Notes: generated from the sequence alone by a model not told the origin. Shown: positions 37,421 through 47,552, numbered from the stretch's first letter. The stretch: DNA of 64,000 nucleotides from Agrobacterium albertimagni AOL15 (GCF_000300855.1 NZ_ALJF01000002.1:62001-126000); one strand, 5' to 3'. Numbers and translations are program-made.

Positions 37421-38491
37421 ATGAAGAAACTTGGCGCCCTGATTGCGTCGCTCGCAATCGGCATCGCATCATTCGCGCCCGCGTCCTTCGCACAGGACAA
37501 GGGCATGGTCGGCATTTCAATGCCGACGAAGACGTCGACCCGCTGGATTTCCGATGGCGAGACCATGCAAAAGCTGTTCCAGGACGCTGGCTACACGCCG
37601 GACCTGCAGTTTGCTGACGACGACATTCCGAACCAGCTGGCCCAGATCGAAAACATGGTCACCAAGGGTGCCAAGGTTCTCGTGATCGGCGCCATCGACG
37701 GCACCACGCTCTCCGACATCCTGCAGAAGGCTGCTGATGCCGGCGTCAAGGTCATCGCTTATGACCGTCTGATCCGTGACTCGGGCAATGTCGACTTCTA
37801 CGCCACCTTCGACAACTTCCAGGTCGGCGTTCTCCAGGCAACCAGCCTCGTTGATGGCCTCAAGGCCAAGTTCCCGGACACCAAGCCGTGGAACGTCGAA
37901 CTGTTCGGCGGTTCGCCTGACGACAACAACGCCTTCTTCTTCTACGACGGCGCCATGTCGGTTCTGCAGCCGCTCATCGACAGCGGCGACATCGTGATCA
38001 AGTCCGGCCAGCAGGGCATGGACCAGGTCGGTACGCTGCGTTGGGACGGTACTGTTGCCCAGGCTCGTATGGAAAACCTGCTGTCCTCGACCTACACCGA
38101 AGACAAGCTGCACGGCGCTCTTTCGCCGTATGACGGTCTCTCCATCGGTATCCTGTCGGCTCTCAAGGGCGTAGGCTACGGTTCGGGCGACATGGCGATG
38201 CCGGTCGTCACCGGTCAGGACGCCGAGCTGCCCTCGATCAAGTCGATGCTTGCTGACGAGCAGTACTCGACCGTCTTCAAGGACACCCGCGAACTCGCCA
38301 AGGTTGCCGTCTCGATGGTCGAAGCCATCATGGAAGGCAAGGAGCCCGAGATCAACGACAACGAGACCTACAACAACGGTGTCAAGGTCGTTCCGTCCTA
38401 CCTGCTGAAGCCTGTCGCTCTCGACAAGGCCAATGCCAAGGACGTTCTGGTCAATGCCGGCTACTACACGGCCGAGCAGATCGACAACTGA
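37421..38491 (+). CDS. chvE: Periplasmic sugar-binding protein ChvE
   Basis: ChvE is the high-affinity periplasmic receptor for aldoses (galactose, arabinose, glucose and related) that feeds the GguAB transporter and chemotaxis; in Agrobacterium tumefaciens it also presents sugars to VirA. The 356-residue protein has a signal peptide cleaved after about residue 24 (ASFA-QDKG) and the periplasmic-binding fold with [33 protein letters not shown] and VVTGQDAEL. The longest frame starts 11 codons earlier; ATG 37421 has GGAGG upstream. No virulence genes are in the window, so the uptake role is the safe reading. Confidence 0.95.
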   Translation: MKKLGALIASLAIGIASFAPASFAQDKGMVGISMPTKTSTRWISDGETMQKLFQDAGYTPDLQFADDDIPNQLAQIENMVTKGAKVLVIGAIDGTTLSDILQKAADAGVKVIAYDRLIRDSGNVDFYATFDNFQVGVLQATSLVDGLKAKFPDTKPWNVELFGGSPDDNNAFFFYDGAMSVLQPLIDSGDIVIKSGQQGMDQVGTLRWDGTVAQARMENLLSSTYTEDKLHGALSPYDGLSIGILSALKGVGYGSGDMAMPVVTGQDAELPSIKSMLADEQYSTVFKDTRELAKVAVSMVEAIMEGKEPEINDNETYNNGVKVVPSYLLKPVALDKANAKDVLVNAGYYTAEQIDN

Positions 38492-38508
38492 TCCTTCGGA
38501 TCGCATCC

Positions 38509-38537
38509 GGGTCCGCGATCCGTCGCGGACCCCTTTT
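38509..38537 (+). terminator. Intra-operon terminator/attenuator between chvE and gguA
   Basis: A perfect 10-base stem (GGGTCCGCGA, loop TCCG, TCGCGGACCC) is followed by CTTTT. It lies 17 bases after the chvE stop codon and 75 bases before gguA. Partial termination or 3'-end protection here would make chvE mRNA more abundant than the transporter mRNA, as is usual for binding-protein operons. Confidence 0.75.
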
Positions 38538-38612
38538 CTATACGCATTGAGGGAGCTCGCGCCTCCGGCTGGATCCAGATAGGATCGCTGGCTTGGCGCA
38601 GGAATTCTGTAC

Positions 38613-40148
38613 ATGGACAACATCATTCTCGAGATGCGCGGCATCACAAAGACATTCCCCGGCGTGAAAGCGCTGGACAATGTCAGCTTCAAGGTGCGCG
38701 AGGGAGAGATCCACGCGCTGGTCGGCGAAAACGGTGCCGGCAAGTCCACGCTGATGAAGGTCCTGAGCGGCGTGTATCCGGCGGGCACCTATGACGGCGA
38801 TATCTACTACGACGGCGAAGTCCGTCGCTTCGGCCGGATTTCCGACAGCGAGGAACTCGGCATCATCATTATTCACCAGGAGCTGGCGCTCGTGCCGCTC
38901 CTGTCGATCGCCGAGAACATCTTCCTCGGCAACGAGATCGCCGACAATGGCGTGATCCACTGGCCCCAGACCTTCGCGCGGACGAAAGAGCTGCTGGCGA
39001 AGGTTGGCCTGAAGGACCCGCCTTCGACGCGCATTACCGACATTGGCGTCGGCAAGCAGCAGCTGGTCGAAATCGCCAAGGCGCTGTCGAAGAAGGTCCG
39101 GCTTCTCATTCTCGACGAGCCGACAGCTTCGCTTAATGAAACGGATTCGGACGCGCTGCTGACGCTTCTGATGGAGTTCCGCAAGCAGGGGATGACCTCG
39201 ATCATCATCTCCCACAAGCTCAACGAAATCCGCAAGGTCGCCGACCAGATCACCATCATTCGCGACGGCGGCACGGTCGAAACCCTCGACTGTCATACGC
39301 AGGAAATCACGGAAGACCGGATCATCAAGGGCATGGTCGGTCGTGACATGGAAGACCGCTATCCGAAGCGCGAACCGAAGATCGGCGAGATGCTTCTCGA
39401 AGTGAAGAACTGGAACGTCTTCCATCAGAACCACCGTGATCGCCAGTTCCTGCATGATGTCGCCTTCAACGTTCGGGCCGGCGAAGTCGTCGGCATCGCC
39501 GGTCTCATGGGTGCTGGCCGCACCGAGACGGCGATGAGCATTTTCGGCAAGTCCTGGGGTCACAAGATCACCGGCGATGTGTGGATGCACGGTAAACCGG
39601 TCGACGTCTCGACCATCCCGAAGGCGATCGGTGCGGGTCTTGCCTATGTGACGGAAGACCGCAAACATCTCGGTCTCGTCCTGCAGAACAATATCAAGGA
39701 AAACACCACGCTCGCCAATCTCAATGGCGTGTCCAGTGGCACAGTGATCGACGATCGCAAGGAAGCCAAGGTGGCTGCCGATTACCGGCAGAAGCTCAGG
39801 ATCCGGTCGCATTCGATCTATCAGGAAGCGGTCAACCTGTCCGGCGGCAACCAGCAGAAGGTTGTGCTGTCGAAGTGGTTGTTCACTAATCCGGAGATCC
39901 TGATCCTCGACGAGCCGACCCGCGGCATCGACGTCGGCGCGAAATTCGAAATCTACACCATCATCAACCAGCTTGCCGCCGAAGGTAAGGGCATTCTGAT
40001 GATCTCATCGGAAATGCCGGAACTGCTCGGCACCTGCGACCGCATCTACGTCATGAACGAAGGTCGCATCGTCGCGGAACTGTCCAAGGAAGAAGCAAGC
40101 CAAGAGTCCATCATGCGTGCCATCATGCGCTCTGGGGAGAAACACTAA
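38613..40148 (+). CDS. gguA: Sugar ABC transporter ATP-binding protein GguA (MmsA)
   Basis: The ATPase of the ChvE-dependent sugar importer. The 511-residue protein has two fused ABC domains: the first with Walker [10 protein letters not shown] (38-46), signature and Walker [11 protein letters not shown]; the second, from about residue 255, with a degenerate P-loop GLMGAGRTE, signature LSGGNQQK and Walker [10 protein letters not shown]. This is the standard carbohydrate-uptake type 2 (CUT2) layout. The gene stop codon overlaps the gguB start in TAATG. Confidence 0.95.
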   Translation: MDNIILEMRGITKTFPGVKALDNVSFKVREGEIHALVGENGAGKSTLMKVLSGVYPAGTYDGDIYYDGEVRRFGRISDSEELGIIIIHQELALVPLLSIAENIFLGNEIADNGVIHWPQTFARTKELLAKVGLKDPPSTRITDIGVGKQQLVEIAKALSKKVRLLILDEPTASLNETDSDALLTLLMEFRKQGMTSIIISHKLNEIRKVADQITIIRDGGTVETLDCHTQEITEDRIIKGMVGRDMEDRYPKREPKIGEMLLEVKNWNVFHQNHRDRQFLHDVAFNVRAGEVVGIAGLMGAGRTETAMSIFGKSWGHKITGDVWMHGKPVDVSTIPKAIGAGLAYVTEDRKHLGLVLQNNIKENTTLANLNGVSSGTVIDDRKEAKVAADYRQKLRIRSHSIYQEAVNLSGGNQQKVVLSKWLFTNPEILILDEPTRGIDVGAKFEIYTIINQLAAEGKGILMISSEMPELLGTCDRIYVMNEGRIVAELSKEEASQESIMRAIMRSGEKH

Positions 40149-41359
40149 TGGCCATCGACACAAGAACCGAAACCCCCAAGGTCTCCGTGGGCGACTACCT
40201 GCGCAACAACATCCGCGAATACGGACTGCTGCTGGCGCTCGTCGTCATCATGCTGCTGTTCCAATTCCTGACCAATGGCGTTCTCTTCCGCCCGGTCAAC
40301 ATCACCAACCTGGTGCTGCAGAACTCGTTCATCGTCATCATGGCGCTCGGCATGCTGCTGATCATCGTGGCGGGGCATATCGACCTGTCGGTCGGCTCGA
40401 TCGTCGCCTTCATCGGCGGTATATCGGCGATCATGCTGGTCAAATGGGGCTGGCATTTCTCGCTGGTCATTCCGCTGTGTCTGATGCTTGGCGGCATCAT
40501 GGGCGCTGCCCAGGGTTACTGGGTCGCCTATCAGAAGATCCCGTCCTTCATCGTGACGCTTGCCGGCATGCTGGTTTTCCGCGGTCTCACCTATGTGGTC
40601 CTGCAGGGGCGCCCAATCGGTCCGTTCCCGAAGGAATTCACCCTGCTGTCGACCGGCTTCATCCCGGATTTCCTGCCGCTGACGGACACTGCAACGACGG
40701 GTATCGCAAACCATGTCGCCATCATCGTCGTCGTGCTGCTCGTGGCTCTGGCGATCTTCAACGGCATGAAGCATCGTCGCCTGAACGAAGAGCACGGCAC
40801 TGAAAACGAACCCTTCGTCTTCTTCGCCGTGCAGATGGGCATCATCAGCGTTGTCGCGATCTTCCTCGGCTATCAGCTGGCGACCTATCGCGGCCTGCCG
40901 AACGTGCTCGTCGTCATGGGCATCCTGATTGCGCTTTACTCCTTCGTCACCACACGGACGACCATCGGTCGCCGGATCTATGCACTGGGTGGCAACGAGA
41001 AGGCGGCCAAGCTCTCGGGCATCAACACCGAGCGGCTCACTTTCTATGCGTTCGTCAACATGGGCGTGCTTGCGGCTCTCGCCGGCATGATCATCGCGGC
41101 GCGCCTCAATTCGGCAACGCCGAAGGCGGGCGTCGGCTTCGAACTCGACGTCATCGCGGCCTGCTTCATCGGCGGCGCCTCGGCATCCGGCGGCGTTGGC
41201 AAGATTACCGGTGCAGTCATTGGCGCCTTCATCATGGGTGTCATGAACAACGGCATGTCGATCATGGGTATCGGCATCGACTACCAGCAGCTCATCAAGG
41301 GCCTCGTGCTTTTGGCTGCTGTCTTCTTCGACGTTTACAACAAGAACAAAGCAGTCTGA
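40148..41359 (+). CDS. gguB: Sugar ABC transporter permease GguB (MmsB)
   Basis: The membrane subunit of the importer. The 403-residue protein has about ten hydrophobic helices and the CUT2 permease landmarks: GHIDLSVGSIVAF, the FIVTLAGMLVFRGLTYVVLQGRPIG region (about residues 137-161), the IYALGGNEKAAKLSGI cytoplasmic loop that meets the ATPase, and the C-terminal VIAACFIGGASASGGVG. Translation is coupled to gguA by the one-base stop/start overlap. The next gene follows after 10 bases. Confidence 0.95.
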   Translation: MAIDTRTETPKVSVGDYLRNNIREYGLLLALVVIMLLFQFLTNGVLFRPVNITNLVLQNSFIVIMALGMLLIIVAGHIDLSVGSIVAFIGGISAIMLVKWGWHFSLVIPLCLMLGGIMGAAQGYWVAYQKIPSFIVTLAGMLVFRGLTYVVLQGRPIGPFPKEFTLLSTGFIPDFLPLTDTATTGIANHVAIIVVVLLVALAIFNGMKHRRLNEEHGTENEPFVFFAVQMGIISVVAIFLGYQLATYRGLPNVLVVMGILIALYSFVTTRTTIGRRIYALGGNEKAAKLSGINTERLTFYAFVNMGVLAALAGMIIAARLNSATPKAGVGFELDVIAACFIGGASASGGVGKITGAVIGAFIMGVMNNGMSIMGIGIDYQQLIKGLVLLAAVFFDVYNKNKAV

Positions 41360-41369
41360 GGATAGGCTT

Positions 41370-42335
41370 ATGTTTCTCTCGCAATTGAAGGCTGGCGGCA
41401 TCATTTGCCGCCAGGGTGAGGCTGCGCGCCTTGTCCCAGGATTTAACTCCACCTACGAACTGGCCAAGGCGGCGATTGCCGCCGGGACCACCGTTGCAGC
41501 CTTGATCGAAAAGCAGGGCCAAGGCGACACTGTAGACTTCCTCGCGCTCGCCGCCGAAGGCAAGCTCGACTGCCCGGTCCGCCATCCCGATCCGGCACAT
41601 ATGTACCTGACCGGTACGGGTCTGACCCATACGGGTTCGGCATCGGCGCGAGACAACATGCATGCGGATACCGCCGGCATGAGTGACTCGATGAAGATGT
41701 TCCGCATGGGGCTCGAAGGCGGCAAGCCGAAGCCCGGCGAAACGGGCGTCCAGCCCGAGTGGTTCTACAAGGGCAACGGCTTCAACGCAGTCGCACCCGG
41801 TGACGACCTCGTCTCGCCGTCTTTCGCTCTCGATGGCGGTGAAGAACCGGAAATGGCCGGCTATTACATCATCGGTGACGACGGCACTGCGCATCGCCTC
41901 GGCTTCTCCGTTGCCAACGAATTCTCCGACCATGTGACCGAGAAGATCAACTATCTCTTCCTCGCCCATTCCAAGCTGCGTCCGGCCTCCTTCGGTCCGG
42001 AGCTTCGTGTCGGCGCCCTTCCCGATCACGTCGAAGGCACCTCGCGCATCCTGCGTGGCGGCAAGACAGTGTGGGAAAAGCCCTTCCTTTCGGGCGAGGC
42101 GAACATGTCTCACACGATCGCGAACCTTGAATATCACCACTTCAAATATGCGCTGTTCTGCCAGCCCGGCGACCTTCACATCCACATGTACGGCACGGCA
42201 ACACTGTCCGTGGCTGATGGATTCGTGACGCAGGAAGGCGACGTATTCGAAATCGAGTCCCCGCAATTCGGTCTTCCGCTGCGCAACCGCCTGGCAAAGG
42301 CTGCCGCAGAGACCGTCAAGGTGAAGATGCTCTGA
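41370..42335 (+). CDS. araD1: AraD1/GguC family protein, probable 2-keto-3-deoxy-L-arabinonate dehydratase
   Basis: A 321-residue member of the GguC family, which belongs to the fumarylacetoacetate hydrolase-like superfamily; gguABC of Agrobacterium was later named mmsAB-araD1 after its role in arabinose use. The fold is recognisable in the second half by GDDLVSPSFALDGGEEPEMAGYY, SDHVTEKINYLFLAHSKLRPAS and the late glutamate/aspartate-bearing GDVFEIESPQFG, giving likely metal-binding acidic residues. In this operon it fills the step between L-2-keto-3-deoxyarabonate and 2-oxoglutarate semialdehyde, for which no DHDPS-type dehydratase is present. The assignment to that reaction is inference from context and family name. 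Confidence 0.83.
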   Translation: MFLSQLKAGGIICRQGEAARLVPGFNSTYELAKAAIAAGTTVAALIEKQGQGDTVDFLALAAEGKLDCPVRHPDPAHMYLTGTGLTHTGSASARDNMHADTAGMSDSMKMFRMGLEGGKPKPGETGVQPEWFYKGNGFNAVAPGDDLVSPSFALDGGEEPEMAGYYIIGDDGTAHRLGFSVANEFSDHVTEKINYLFLAHSKLRPASFGPELRVGALPDHVEGTSRILRGGKTVWEKPFLSGEANMSHTIANLEYHHFKYALFCQPGDLHIHMYGTATLSVADGFVTQEGDVFEIESPQFGLPLRNRLAKAAAETVKVKML

Positions 42336-42384
42336 GCGGATCGGTCAGCCGACCCGCCCATTCAACAGAGACAGGACGATAGCC

Positions 42385-44130
42385 ATGAGCAAATTCAAAC
42401 CGGCGGCCTGGCCGCGCCAACTGAGATCGCAGCACTGGTACGGGGGCACGTCCCGCGACACGATCTATCATCGTGGCTGGATGAAGAACCAGGGCCACCC
42501 GCACGACCTGTTCGACGGTCGTCCCGTCATCGGTATTCTCAACACCTGGTCCGACCTCACCCCCTGTAACGGGCATCTGCGCGAGCTGGCCGAAAAGGTG
42601 AAGGCTGGCGTTTGGGAAGCCGGCGGCTTCCCGGTCGAAGTTCCGGTATTCTCGGCGTCGGAAAACACCTTCCGCCCGACCGCCATGATGTATCGCAACC
42701 TTGCGGCACTCGCCGTCGAGGAAGCCATGCGCGGCCAGCCGATCGATGGTGCCGTTCTGCTCGTCGGCTGCGACAAAACAACCCCTTCGCTCGTCATGGG
42801 GGCCGCTTCGACTGACATTCCTTCGATCGTCGTGACTGGCGGTCCGATGCTGAACGGCTATTTCCGCGGCGAGCGTGTCGGATCCGGCACGCATCTGTGG
42901 AAGTTCTCCGAAGCCGTGAAGGCGGGTGAGATGACGCAGGAAGAATTCGTCGAGGCCGAAGCTTCGATGTCCCGCTCCAGCGGTACCTGCAATACCATGG
43001 GCACTGCTTCGACCATGGCGTCGATGGTTGAAGCTCTCGGCATGGCGCTCTCCGGAAACGCCGCGATCCCGGCCGTCGACAGCCGCCGCAAAGTGATGGC
43101 GCAGCTTTCAGGCCGTCGCATCGTGCAGATGGTCAAGGACGATCTCAAGCCCTCCGACATCATGACGAAGGAAGCCTTCGAGAACGCGATCCGCGTCAAT
43201 GGTGCCATCGGCGGCTCGACGAATGCTGTCGTTCACATTCTGGCGATGGCCGGCCGCGTCGGCGTCGACATCACGCTCGACGACTGGGACCGCCTCGGCC
43301 GCGACATCCCGACGATCGTCAACCTCATGCCGTCGGGCAAGTATCTGATGGAAGAGTTCTTCTATGCGGGTGGTCTGCCTGTGGTCATCAAGATGCTCGG
43401 CGAAGCCGGAAAGCTGCACAAGGACGCTCTGACGGTTTCCGGCGAAAGCATCTGGGACGAGGTCAAGGACGTTCGCAACTGGAACGAGGACGTTATCCTG
43501 CCGGTCGACAAGGCGCTCACCCAGCAGGGCGGTATCGTCGTTCTGCGCGGCAACCTCGCGCCGAAGGGATGCGTGCTGAAGCCGTCGGCTGCCTCTCCGC
43601 ACCTGATGAAGCATCGCGGCCGCGCCGTGGTCTTCGAAGACATCGACGACTACAAGGCGAAGATCAACGACGAGGCGCTCGACATCGACGAGACCTGCGT
43701 CATGGTCCTCAAGTACTGCGGTCCGCGCGGTTATCCGGGCATGGCGGAAGTGGGCAATATGGGCCTTCCGCCGAAGGTGCTGCGCAAGGGGATCACCGAC
43801 ATGGTCCGCATTTCCGACGCGCGCATGTCCGGCACCGCTTACGGCACAGTGCTCCTGCACACCTCGCCGGAAGCGGCGCGCGGTGGACCGCTCGCCATCG
43901 TCAAGAATGGTGACTTCATCGAAGTCGATGTCGAATCGCGTCGCGTGCATCTCGATATCTCCGACGAGGAAATGCAGCGTCGCCTCGCCGAATGGCGTCC
44001 GCCGGTCGAACCGCCGGCAAGCGGTTATGCCAAGCTCTTCCATGATCACGTCGAGGGTGCCGATACCGGTGCCGACTTCGACTTCCTGAAGGGCTGCCGC
44101 GGCTCGCCGGTCGGCAAGGACGCACACTGA
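42385..44130 (+). CDS. L-arabinonate/D-galactonate dehydratase, IlvD/Edd family
   Basis: Dehydrates aldonic acids to 2-keto-3-deoxy acids. The 581-residue protein closely resembles the Rhizobium leguminosarum L-arabinonate dehydratase: it shares the N-terminal SQHWYGGTSRD, the three [2Fe-2S]-ligand cysteines (Cys61 in TPCNGH, Cys129 in VGCDKTTPS, Cys202 in SGTCNTMG), and a catalytic serine region MSGTAYG near residue 480. That enzyme is known to accept L-arabinonate, D-fuconate and D-galactonate, which suits a shared step for the two sugar branches here. It lies 49 bases after araD1. Confidence 0.9.
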   Translation: MSKFKPAAWPRQLRSQHWYGGTSRDTIYHRGWMKNQGHPHDLFDGRPVIGILNTWSDLTPCNGHLRELAEKVKAGVWEAGGFPVEVPVFSASENTFRPTAMMYRNLAALAVEEAMRGQPIDGAVLLVGCDKTTPSLVMGAASTDIPSIVVTGGPMLNGYFRGERVGSGTHLWKFSEAVKAGEMTQEEFVEAEASMSRSSGTCNTMGTASTMASMVEALGMALSGNAAIPAVDSRRKVMAQLSGRRIVQMVKDDLKPSDIMTKEAFENAIRVNGAIGGSTNAVVHILAMAGRVGVDITLDDWDRLGRDIPTIVNLMPSGKYLMEEFFYAGGLPVVIKMLGEAGKLHKDALTVSGESIWDEVKDVRNWNEDVILPVDKALTQQGGIVVLRGNLAPKGCVLKPSAASPHLMKHRGRAVVFEDIDDYKAKINDEALDIDETCVMVLKYCGPRGYPGMAEVGNMGLPPKVLRKGITDMVRISDARMSGTAYGTVLLHTSPEAARGGPLAIVKNGDFIEVDVESRRVHLDISDEEMQRRLAEWRPPVEPPASGYAKLFHDHVEGADTGADFDFLKGCRGSPVGKDAH

Positions 44131-44141
44131 GGGATCTCACC

Positions 44142-45071
44142 ATGGCAGAACGTATCCCGCTCGCGCTCGTCGGCATCGGCAAGATCGCCCGCGACCAGCA
44201 CATCCCGTCGATCGAAGGCGGCAATGATTTCGTCGTTGCCGTCGGCGTCAGCCGTCACGGAAAGGTCGAGGGTGCGGAGAACTTCACCGATTTCGACGAG
44301 TTCCTCGCAGCGCGCCCAGACATCAAGGTCGTGTCGCTTTGCACGCCGCCTGAGGTCCGCTTCGACATGGCAAAGGCTGCGATTTCAGCCGGTCGCCATG
44401 TACTGATGGAAAAGCCGCCTGCAACGACGCTTGGCGAAGCCGAGGCTCTGTCGGAGCTCGCTGCCAAGGCCGGTGTGACGCTGTTTGCCACCTGGCATTC
44501 GCGCTTTGCCCTTGGTGTCGAGCCGGCAAAGCAGTGGCTGTCGGACAAGGTCATCCAGTCGATCTCGATCGTCTGGAAGGAAGATGTGCGCCGCTGGCAT
44601 CCCGGCCAGGCCTGGATCTGGGAACCGGGCGGCTTCGGCGTCTTCGATCCCGGCATCAATGCACTCTCCATTCTGACCGAGATCGTACCCGGCCATATCA
44701 TGGTGCAGAACTCGGTTCTCGAGTTCCCTGAAAACAAGAAGCAGCCGATCGCCGCTTCCATCGCCATGCGGACCGTCGAAGGCGCGCCCATCTCGGCCGA
44801 ATTCGACTGGCGACAGGAAGGCCCTCAGACGTGGGACATCACAGTCCAGACGAATGCCGGCGAGTTGCGCCTTTCAAAGGGCGGCTCGGAACTCTATATC
44901 GGGGGTAAGGAACAGGCGTCCGGCCCGGACCGCGAATATGCGGGAATCTACGAACGCTTTGCCCACCTCATACGCTCCCGCCAGAGCGACACCGACTATC
45001 AGCCGCTGCGTATCGTGGCGGATTCATTCCTCTGCGGGGAACGAAAAGTCGTCGCTCACTTCGAAGACTGA
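44142..45071 (+). CDS. L-arabinose/D-galactose 1-dehydrogenase, Gfo/Idh/MocA family
   Basis: Oxidises the sugar to its lactone with NAD(P). The 309-residue length equals that of Azospirillum L-arabinose 1-dehydrogenase, which also uses D-galactose. The Rossmann start LALVGIGKIARDQH, the SLCTPPEVRF loop, the EKPPA motif with its catalytic lysine (about residue 91), and FGVFDPGINALSIL with Asp/His-type substrate residues are visible. It starts 11 bases after the dehydratase gene. No lactonase gene is present in the operon, so lactone opening is either spontaneous or done elsewhere. Confidence 0.9.
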   Translation: MAERIPLALVGIGKIARDQHIPSIEGGNDFVVAVGVSRHGKVEGAENFTDFDEFLAARPDIKVVSLCTPPEVRFDMAKAAISAGRHVLMEKPPATTLGEAEALSELAAKAGVTLFATWHSRFALGVEPAKQWLSDKVIQSISIVWKEDVRRWHPGQAWIWEPGGFGVFDPGINALSILTEIVPGHIMVQNSVLEFPENKKQPIAASIAMRTVEGAPISAEFDWRQEGPQTWDITVQTNAGELRLSKGGSELYIGGKEQASGPDREYAGIYERFAHLIRSRQSDTDYQPLRIVADSFLCGERKVVAHFED

Positions 45072-45092
45072 GAAGAAAAGGAGGCCCGATCC

Positions 45093-46607
45093 ATGGCCTA
45101 TATACCGACTGGAAAACACCTGATCGCCGGCAACTGGATTGCCAGCACGGACACCTTCGCCTCGTCGCCTGCCACGGGCTCCTCCCACACCTTCTCGAAG
45201 GGCACCCCTGCCCTGGTCGATCAGGCGGTCAAGGCCGCTGAAGAGGCCTTCGAAACCTATGCCTATTCGACGCGCGAAGAGCGCGCCGCTTTTCTTGATG
45301 CCATCGCAGAAGAAATCGATGCGCGTGGCGATGCGATCACCGAGATCGGCTCTCAGGAAACCGGCCTGCCGGAAGCCCGCCTGATCGGTGAGCGCGGTCG
45401 TACTGTCGGCCAGCTTCGCCTGTTCGCGGCCCATATCCGCAAGGGCGACTATCTCGATCGTCGTCACGACGAAGCCCTGCCCGATCGCAAGCCGCTTCCG
45501 CGTCCGGACCTTCAGATGGTCCAGCGCCCAATCGGCCCGGTTGCCGTCTTCGGCGCCTCGAATTTCCCGCTCGCCTTTTCAACGGCCGGTGGTGACACGG
45601 CAGCGGCCCTCGCAGCCGGCTGCCCCGTCGTCGTCAAGGCGCATGATGCCCATCCGGGCACGGGTGAAATCGTGGCGTCCGCCATTGACGCAGCGATCAA
45701 GCGTTGCGGCGTTCACCCGGGCGTCTTCTCCCTCGTGCATGGCGGCAGCCGCGATGTCGGCCAGGCCCTCGTCCAGCATCCGCTGATCAAGGCGGTCGGT
45801 TTCACCGGTTCGCTCGGTGGTGGCCGCGCACTCTTCGATCTCTGCGCCCAGCGCCCTGAGCCGATCCCGTTCTTCGGTGAGCTCGGCTCGGTCAACCCGA
45901 TGTTCATGCTGCCGAAGGCCATTGCCAACCGTGGCGAAGCCATCGCAAAGGGCTGGGTCGGTTCGCTGACCATGGGTGCCGGGCAGTTCTGCACGAACCC
46001 TGGTATCGTTGTGCTGCTGAAGGGCGCCGATGCCGACAAGTTCGTCGAGACGGCTACCGAGGCCCTTTCGGGTGTCGGACCGCAGACCATGCTGACCGAC
46101 GGCATCGCCAAGGCCTATCGCGACGGTGCCACCCGCATCGCCGGTACCGAAGGCGTGCGCTCGGTACTCACCTCGACCTGCGACCTGCGCAATGCCACAC
46201 CGTACCTGTTCCAGACCACCGCCAAGGATTGGCTGGACAATCACGTGCTCGGCGAAGAGGTCTTCGGTCCGCTCGGCCTTATCGTCATCGCGGAAAGCGA
46301 AGACGAAATGGTCGCCATGGCCCGCAGCCTTTCCGGCCAGTTGACGGCATCTTTGCATGTCGACGCCGGTGACGAAGCGCTTGGCAAGCGGCTGATGCCG
46401 ATCCTGGAACGCAAGGCTGGCCGTGTGCTGGCCAACGGCTTCCCGACGGGCGTCGAAGTGGCCGATTCCATGGTTCACGGCGGTCCCTACCCGGCGTCCA
46501 CGAACTTCGGTGCGACTTCGGTCGGTACGCTCTCGATCCGCCGCTTCCTGCGGCCGGTCTGCTACCAGGATATCCCGGCTGCCCTTCTGCCGATCGATCT
46601 GGCTTAA
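45093..46607 (+). CDS. 2-oxoglutarate semialdehyde dehydrogenase (aldehyde dehydrogenase, NADP type)
   Basis: Completes the arabinose branch by oxidising 2-oxoglutarate semialdehyde to 2-oxoglutarate. The 504-residue protein has aldehyde dehydrogenase landmarks: GASNFPLAFS, cofactor loop FTGSLGGGRA (237-246), active-site base Glu263 in GELGSVNP, and catalytic Cys300 in GQFCTNPG. The SVNP rather than G(K/G)NP variant and the length put it with the ketoglutarate semialdehyde dehydrogenases called aldehyde dehydrogenase (NADP+). Its position after the sugar dehydrogenase supports this substrate; the sequence alone would allow other aldehydes. Confidence 0.86.
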   Translation: MAYIPTGKHLIAGNWIASTDTFASSPATGSSHTFSKGTPALVDQAVKAAEEAFETYAYSTREERAAFLDAIAEEIDARGDAITEIGSQETGLPEARLIGERGRTVGQLRLFAAHIRKGDYLDRRHDEALPDRKPLPRPDLQMVQRPIGPVAVFGASNFPLAFSTAGGDTAAALAAGCPVVVKAHDAHPGTGEIVASAIDAAIKRCGVHPGVFSLVHGGSRDVGQALVQHPLIKAVGFTGSLGGGRALFDLCAQRPEPIPFFGELGSVNPMFMLPKAIANRGEAIAKGWVGSLTMGAGQFCTNPGIVVLLKGADADKFVETATEALSGVGPQTMLTDGIAKAYRDGATRIAGTEGVRSVLTSTCDLRNATPYLFQTTAKDWLDNHVLGEEVFGPLGLIVIAESEDEMVAMARSLSGQLTASLHVDAGDEALGKRLMPILERKAGRVLANGFPTGVEVADSMVHGGPYPASTNFGATSVGTLSIRRFLRPVCYQDIPAALLPIDLA

Positions 46608-46616
46608 GGAGCCGAC

Positions 46617-47549
46617 GTGACTGGATCACCGTTTGCCGCGCTCGTCGATTGGGGCACCAGCAACCTGCGTATCTGGCTCGTCGACAGCCAAGGTGCGGTG
46701 ATCGGTGAACGACAGTCGCCTGAGGGAATGGGCAGCCTGGAGAAGGCTGCCTATCCCGCGGTGCTGGAGGCACACCTGTCGGCGCTTGGCGCGCCTGCAG
46801 ATCTACCGGTCGTCATTGCGGGCATGGCGGGCGCTCGCACCGGCTGGCGCGAAGCACCCTATGTGGAAACGCCAGCGCCTCTGGTGGGCCTCTTCCAACA
46901 TGCCGTGCAGCCCGAGGGCCTCAGCCGTCCTGTCTACATCCTTCCGGGTGTCTGCCAGCGCGGAGGTGGCGCCTTTGACGTCATGCGCGGCGAGGAAACG
47001 CAATTGGCCGGCGCGCTGGAGCAGGGCCTCGATGACGCCCTGTTCTGCCTGCCCGGTACTCATTCCAAATGGGCCTTGGTCGAGGGTGGTCAGGTCAGGC
47101 GCTTCTCGACGGTCATGACCGGTGAGCTGTTCAATCTGATTAGCCGGCAATCGATCCTGCGTCTTTCCGTTCCGGAAGACGGGGATGCGGAGGCGGATCC
47201 CGACATTTTCGATGCGGCCGTTGCGCAGGCGCTCGCGCCCGGCTTCGCATTGACGTCGGTGCTGTTTTCCATCCGTGCCGAAAGCCTTCTTGCTGGCCAA
47301 GGGGCGAAGGTCAATGCGGCGGCGCGCCTTTCCGGCCTTCTCATCGGTGCCGAGATCGTCGCCATCCGCGATGACCTTCTGCGCCACGGAAAGGCCTATC
47401 TAATCGGAACGGGCAAGCTGACGCGTCTTTATGCGCGCGCCATCACCAAGGCCGGCGGTGAGCCTATCCTGCTTGATGGCGGTCTGCTGGTGCGCCGAGG
47501 CCTGCTCGCGTCGGCCCTTTCGCTTTTCGACCACGAATTCAAGGACTGA
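46617..47549 (+). CDS. dgoK: 2-dehydro-3-deoxygalactonokinase DgoK
   Basis: Phosphorylates 2-keto-3-deoxygalactonate in the De Ley-Doudoroff pathway. The 310-residue protein begins with the family P-loop-like VDWGTSNLRIWLVD, and has LPGTHSKWALV and the late ATP-binding IGTGKLTRLYARA. It starts at GTG 46617, 10 bases after the dehydrogenase stop, with AAGGAG upstream. It pairs with dgoA, three bases downstream, and diverts galactose-derived intermediates from the araD1 route. Confidence 0.92.
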   Translation: MTGSPFAALVDWGTSNLRIWLVDSQGAVIGERQSPEGMGSLEKAAYPAVLEAHLSALGAPADLPVVIAGMAGARTGWREAPYVETPAPLVGLFQHAVQPEGLSRPVYILPGVCQRGGGAFDVMRGEETQLAGALEQGLDDALFCLPGTHSKWALVEGGQVRRFSTVMTGELFNLISRQSILRLSVPEDGDAEADPDIFDAAVAQALAPGFALTSVLFSIRAESLLAGQGAKVNAAARLSGLLIGAEIVAIRDDLLRHGKAYLIGTGKLTRLYARAITKAGGEPILLDGGLLVRRGLLASALSLFDHEFKD

Positions 47550-47552
47550 ACG

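Noticed and set aside
36311..38491. Virulence (vir) sensing locus because of chvE
   Set aside because: chvE occurs in many non-pathogenic Rhizobiaceae; there are no vir, T-DNA or opine genes here, and the locus is a catabolic operon.
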